DNA of 64,000 nt from Pomacea canaliculata. Taxonomy: Eukaryota > Mollusca > Gastropoda > Architaenioglossa > Ampullariidae. This document shows, in pieces, positions 60,501 through 64,000 of this stretch. Position numbers and translations under genes: made by a program. The notes beneath the pieces were generated by a model. It was not told the origin of the DNA. It searched no databases and was given only the letters and a program-made list of their open reading frames with translations. The stretch covers positions 37,750,751-37,814,750 of the forward strand of contig NC_037590.1 of NCBI RefSeq assembly GCF_003073045.1. The letters are read 5' to 3'. How positions within the stretch are numbered: position 1 is the first letter of the stretch; the number at the start of each line of letters is the position of its first letter.

Positions 60501-60686
60501 CACAAATGGGAAATATGATATAGATGGAAGAGATGGGAGGGCTTAGAACAATGACCGAGGTTTCGTACTGTACCTTGCCATACCTGTGTGACGTGGCGTA
60601 TTTTTTATTAAAATAGAGATAAACAACTTTTATTGGAAATAATTGTTTTAATAGAGAGAAGGAAAATCGACAAGCTTTTTCTTCAG
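54549..60686. other. long interval without a recognised gene
   Basis: AT-rich. Any 5' exon of the calcyphosin-like gene should lie at the left of this stretch. A loose AGGATGTTG-type repeat occurs at 57120-57290. Plus-strand frames at 58499-58819 and 59077-59331 have no recognised domains. Confidence 0.4.
57120..57290 (+). repeat. Loose CAGGATGTTG-containing repeat
   Basis: (C/T)AGGATGTTGT-like motifs recur four to five times with variable spacing, some next to CTAACATTCA. Degenerate; possibly a decayed minisatellite. Confidence 0.45.
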
Positions 60687-60739
60687 AAACATCACCGTCA
60701 CCTCTGATTTGGATCTCGATGATCTCATCGCTACAGCCG
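60687..60739 (+). CDS. Candidate small plus-strand exon (NITVTSDLDLDDLIATA)
   Basis: A strong acceptor (TTTTTCTTCAG) and the donor GCCG|GTGAGC bracket 53 bases whose open frame reads NITVTSDLDLDDLIATA, entering with one base carried over and leaving in phase 1. The phase fits the next candidate exon at 63744. No family was recognised. This is the only plus-strand gene signal in the window and is weak. Confidence 0.35.
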
Positions 60740-63700
60740 GTGAGCTTTCTTTGTTGAAATACATGTACAGGTGCAAAGCATTGAATAGGATTTTAAGAAT
60801 AACACTTAAAACTCCATGCTAAGCTCAAAGTGTCAATCCAAGTTGATTTGTTTGTTTGCTTGTTCGTTTGTTGGCTGGTTGGTCGGTTGGTCGGTCGGTT
60901 GAGTTTTACGATCCGCCAAAATAGTTATCTATGCTGATGCTCGTGTATTTATTGAATTAAATTCACGAGCAGCAAGACGACGTTTGAGACAAGGGTGAGC
61001 ACAATGCCCATTCATCCTCAAATTCAATAATAACGGTTTCATGAATGTATAATTCAGCTGCTAAACACAAGGCTGTCCTACGAAAATACTGGGTGAAGTC
61101 GATTGCCTCCGTTGAGTTTTTTGGTTCTGTTTATCTGGAAGTACGTGTCTTTGAATTTCCAACACAAAAAGACAGCTAAACGAGTACTTCAACAAGGGTA
61201 GATCGGAAGTGCCTGCCCAGTTTCCGCGCCATTGTTTATAGCTACTGATGGAAGCCATTGATTTAGAGAGAAGTCTCCGTATCTACAATGCTCTACTTAC
61301 AGCAAGTCTTAGAGAGAATGGAGGTTGACAGCGGTAGAGAAGGAATTCTCTTGTCGATATCGGATTTTCTCACTATGCAGGAGCATGCTGTTTAAGTTGT
61401 TTCCGACAATTTAGAGAATCTTGTCCAGACAAGCAAGATGCCTCTGCTTCATGTGCATCGCCGTGTTCCGTCTCAGTGGAGTTTTCAAAGGCTGGGACAA
61501 GAATTCATTTCAGATTAACTGAAGTGGAACACTGTGACACTCTGAGTGATGTGTGGGTGGCGTGTGGCATGGAATCTGTGTGCTAGTGTGCCAGGTAGTA
61601 AGTTGATGAAAGTGCTTACCTCCACGTGTCTGTTGGGTGATGACAAACCTAGATGTGACATTAACAAACTTACATACGACACTAACAAACCTAGATACGG
61701 TACTAAGACACGTATGTACGGTATTTACAAACCTCATAATATGATTTTACAGGTACTAGTACCGATTTCTGAACGTTTAATTAAATTGATTTATTTGCTT
61801 ATTTGAAAACAACATAGTTACATCTTTCGTCGATCTGTCTGTCGGTTGGTCGGTCAAAAATATAATAATAATAATAAAAAACATAATAAATTCTGTTATG
61901 TGGTGAAGCCTAAAAGCAGTCCAAAGAAGAACCAATAAGTTCATAAAATAGATTGCTAGTTCGACATTTTTTTCTGCTACATTGGATAAAACAATGGTCG
62001 TGAAGTATACCGGCAATGACACATAGATGACACACTGAATACAACACAACTCACACGCTGCTCACAAGGTGCACTCAATTCAAACAACACATTCCACTGA
62101 TCACTACTTACTACTAAACAATTAACAAAAGGCAAAGAAGACCCTGAACATGAAAATACTTTTCTTTTAATTTGAGATTTGTCATTGGAAGTGATCGTTT
62201 GCCAAGTGAGACAAAAGGTAACAAAGCAAAATACCAAACAAATTAGACACTTGGTTTTTGTTTGCAGAAAGGATTGTGGGAGGCTAAAATACAATCAGGT
62301 CAACAAGCTCAAAACAGGAATGTCAAGGTGAAATATATTTACAAAATCTTTCTTAAAAAATGTGAATATCAACAATTTCACGATTGTAAAATTTACAAGT
62401 ACAAGCCTTTTTATACAGCATCGTAAAAAAAACAACAATCAAACGAAGTCAAGGATCAGGTGAAAGAAGCCGCAGTTTTGGTTCGAATGTTAATATTCCC
62501 TTAATCTTTATTAAGGAGAATGAAATTTCCATGTCTTATCATGAAAGGTTTACTAGGTTTCCTCAAAGTGAAGGATAAATAAATGTGACATAATTAATTT
62601 TCGCATGAATCAAAGGTTTGTATTTGGAGAATACGAGGCCATAAAAAAAACAAAAAAAACAAGCAAAACACTATGGATAAACTGAGTGAAAACCTCACTT
62701 CAAAATTATTCATTGGCACGGTGAAGATTTCCCGTTACTCCTCTCTCTCTGTCTCTCTCTCTCTCTCTAGTGTGATTTCACAACAATACGTCTCTAAAAT
62801 AGTTGGTCCGCTGAGGGTGGTGTATGTACACATATGTACATGACTATAGATGAGACCAGCAAACAGAGTAATCATCTGTTCGAACTCCTTCTCTGTGTGC
62901 GGGAACATGAGTGCACGTGCGTGTGTATTCGCGTGAGCTCCTGCATGCATGCGTGTGTGTGTCTGTACGTGTGAGTGTACCTTTCTGTACGGACACTTTT
63001 GTGCACTGATAATGTAGACGAAGAAAAGTAGAAAAAGACAAAATAAACCCGGTGACTATCGAGAAGACAAGGAAGATTAGTGTATGGCGCTGCAGATGAT
63101 GATTATTATGAAACACTAAAGACAAAGGATGTTAATGAGTAAAATAAACTCTGCTTAATGATAATAAAAGGAAAGTGTATCCACGGCTAGTCTCATGCCG
63201 CTGATAACCTTAGGACTTGCTCACTCGTCGTTACAGAACCTCCCTCCCCACTGCTCACCCTCCTTCTCCCACCACCCAGTATATCTCAGAGTCAATAACA
63301 TCAACACTCTACATCTCCTTTACATCACCTGTTGTCATCACCAGCTGTTTGAAATAATAGAAAACTCTGTATTGTCTTCTACCAATCACCGGTCAAAAGA
63401 TTTCAAAATCTTTTATCAACGCTTTTCCTCAAAGTCTTTCAGCAAATTTTACCACACATTTTTCTGACATATTTCCAGACCTATAGCATATATAAAAAGT
63501 TCATTGGCATGTTCACTCAGTCCACTTTCAGTTACATGTCGAACAGTATCACAGTAAAGTCACTGAACCTAACAATCTCGGTCATAAACAAGGAGGACAC
63601 TCGCAAAGTCTCTAAACATGCATGCCTGGTAATGAATTAACTACTGAATTAACAAATACAAAATATTGTCAACGAGTTAATTAACATGCGTTGTCTCTTC

Positions 63701-63743
63701 TTCGTCGACAAACATCGTGAACGGCTGTCATCTTTCATCTCAG
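60740..63743. other. putative intron or non-coding interval
   Basis: TTGG/TTGT simple repeat at 60845-60902, an AAT run at 61862-61880 and a CT microsatellite at 62738-62769. No exon recognised. Confidence 0.4.
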
Positions 63744-63821
63744 TAAACTCCAGATGCTGTAAAGGCACGATCATCTTTGTGAGGAAAGACACTGTGGAAG
63801 CCATCTTGCAGAACAATGCAG
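63744..63821 (+). CDS. Candidate plus-strand exon (CCKGTIIFVRKDTVEAIL)
   Basis: The acceptor TTTCATCTCAG and donor GCAG|GTGTGAG bracket 78 bases that, entered in phase 1, read NSRCCKGTIIFVRKDTVEAI then LQNNAG. This is phase-compatible with the 60687-60739 exon and ends in phase 1. The KG-IIFV-KD-VEAIL pattern looks like folded protein and distantly recalls an RNA-recognition fold, but it is too short to assign. Confidence 0.35.
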
Positions 63822-64000
63822 GTGTGAGGTGACCCTACTGTGCTATGAAGCTAATTGCTAATTAATTAACATCTACAACTAACAAGCAAGAAAGCTTCAG
63901 AGGATTTATAATACATAACATTCGTTACAACTACACTTATAGTTTATACCCCTTTGAACTTTCGTTGCATATTCTTTAATTTATATGTACACCTGTATCA

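Noticed and set aside
1..64000. CRISPR arrays, bacterial operons, prophage or integrated virus
   Set aside because: No regularly spaced repeats with unique spacers, no operon-like gene packing, and no viral replication or capsid genes were seen; the exon-intron structure is animal.

Overview
The window is eukaryotic and animal. Genes are split into short exons with GT-AG introns, intergenic space is large and AT-rich, and there are many microsatellites, SINE and LINE remnants and one Tigger-type DNA transposon. A calcyphosin-like EF-hand protein, a formin-type GBD/FH3 protein and a divergent rhodopsin-like GPCR, together with tRNA-derived SINEs and a LINE of a kind common in lophotrochozoans, suggest a mollusc, probably a gastropod. 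That placement is inference; no species-specific marker was recognised. No bacterial operons, CRISPR arrays, rRNA genes or clear functional tRNA genes were seen.

Layout. 0-14 kb: mostly non-coding and repeat-rich. It holds a tRNA-Ala-like SINE head (~0.2 kb), a LINE ORF2 fragment split by a SINE with a 12-bp target-site duplication (1.87-2.52 kb), a Tigger-like element with intact ends and a broken transposase start (5.4-6.2 kb), and a SINE copy at 13.3 kb. Two related minus-strand first exons, at 4.5 and 10.4 kb, each encode an N-terminus with the shared core RKSVS-(F/L)-(R/K)-KMA-(S/T)-RLL, and both end in phase 0 at a GTAAGT-type donor. They look like alternative first exons, or paralogous ones, whose body lies to the left. 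14-20.8 kb: no convincing gene. 20.8-22.3 kb: a two-exon minus-strand GPCR with an intron in TM6 and four apparent frameshifts. 22.3-28 kb: non-coding, with a ~285-bp imperfect tandem duplication at 26 kb. 28.1-34.2 kb: a minus-strand gene of at least 13 exons encoding a formin GBD and FH3 domain followed by a long polar region. No FH1 or FH2 was recognised, so it may be a GBD-FH3-only protein like insect Multiple wing hairs. 36.9-37.2 kb: an 86-residue predicted secreted cysteine-rich protein, with a separate candidate exon just downstream. 39-44 kb: a possible hAT-like end fragment and a GC-rich patch.

44.6-50.6 kb: about 6 kb of degenerate GTGA tetranucleotide repeat. Its strand flips: GTGA on the plus strand, then CTCA/C-rich, then GTGA again. 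It creates open reading frames of up to 524 codons coding LTHS repeats, which are artefacts of the 4-bp repeat. 53.2-54.2 kb: the last two exons of a calcyphosin-like four-EF-hand protein on the minus strand. The remainder to 64 kb is mostly non-coding, with two small phase-compatible candidate plus-strand exons at 60.7 and 63.7 kb.

The recognisable genes are not a functional cluster. They are separate animal genes (calcium sensor, cytoskeletal regulator, receptor, secreted peptide), nearly all on the minus strand. Three of them carry single-base frame breaks inside otherwise well-conserved coding sequence, so base-level indel error in the assembly is a serious alternative to pseudogenisation.
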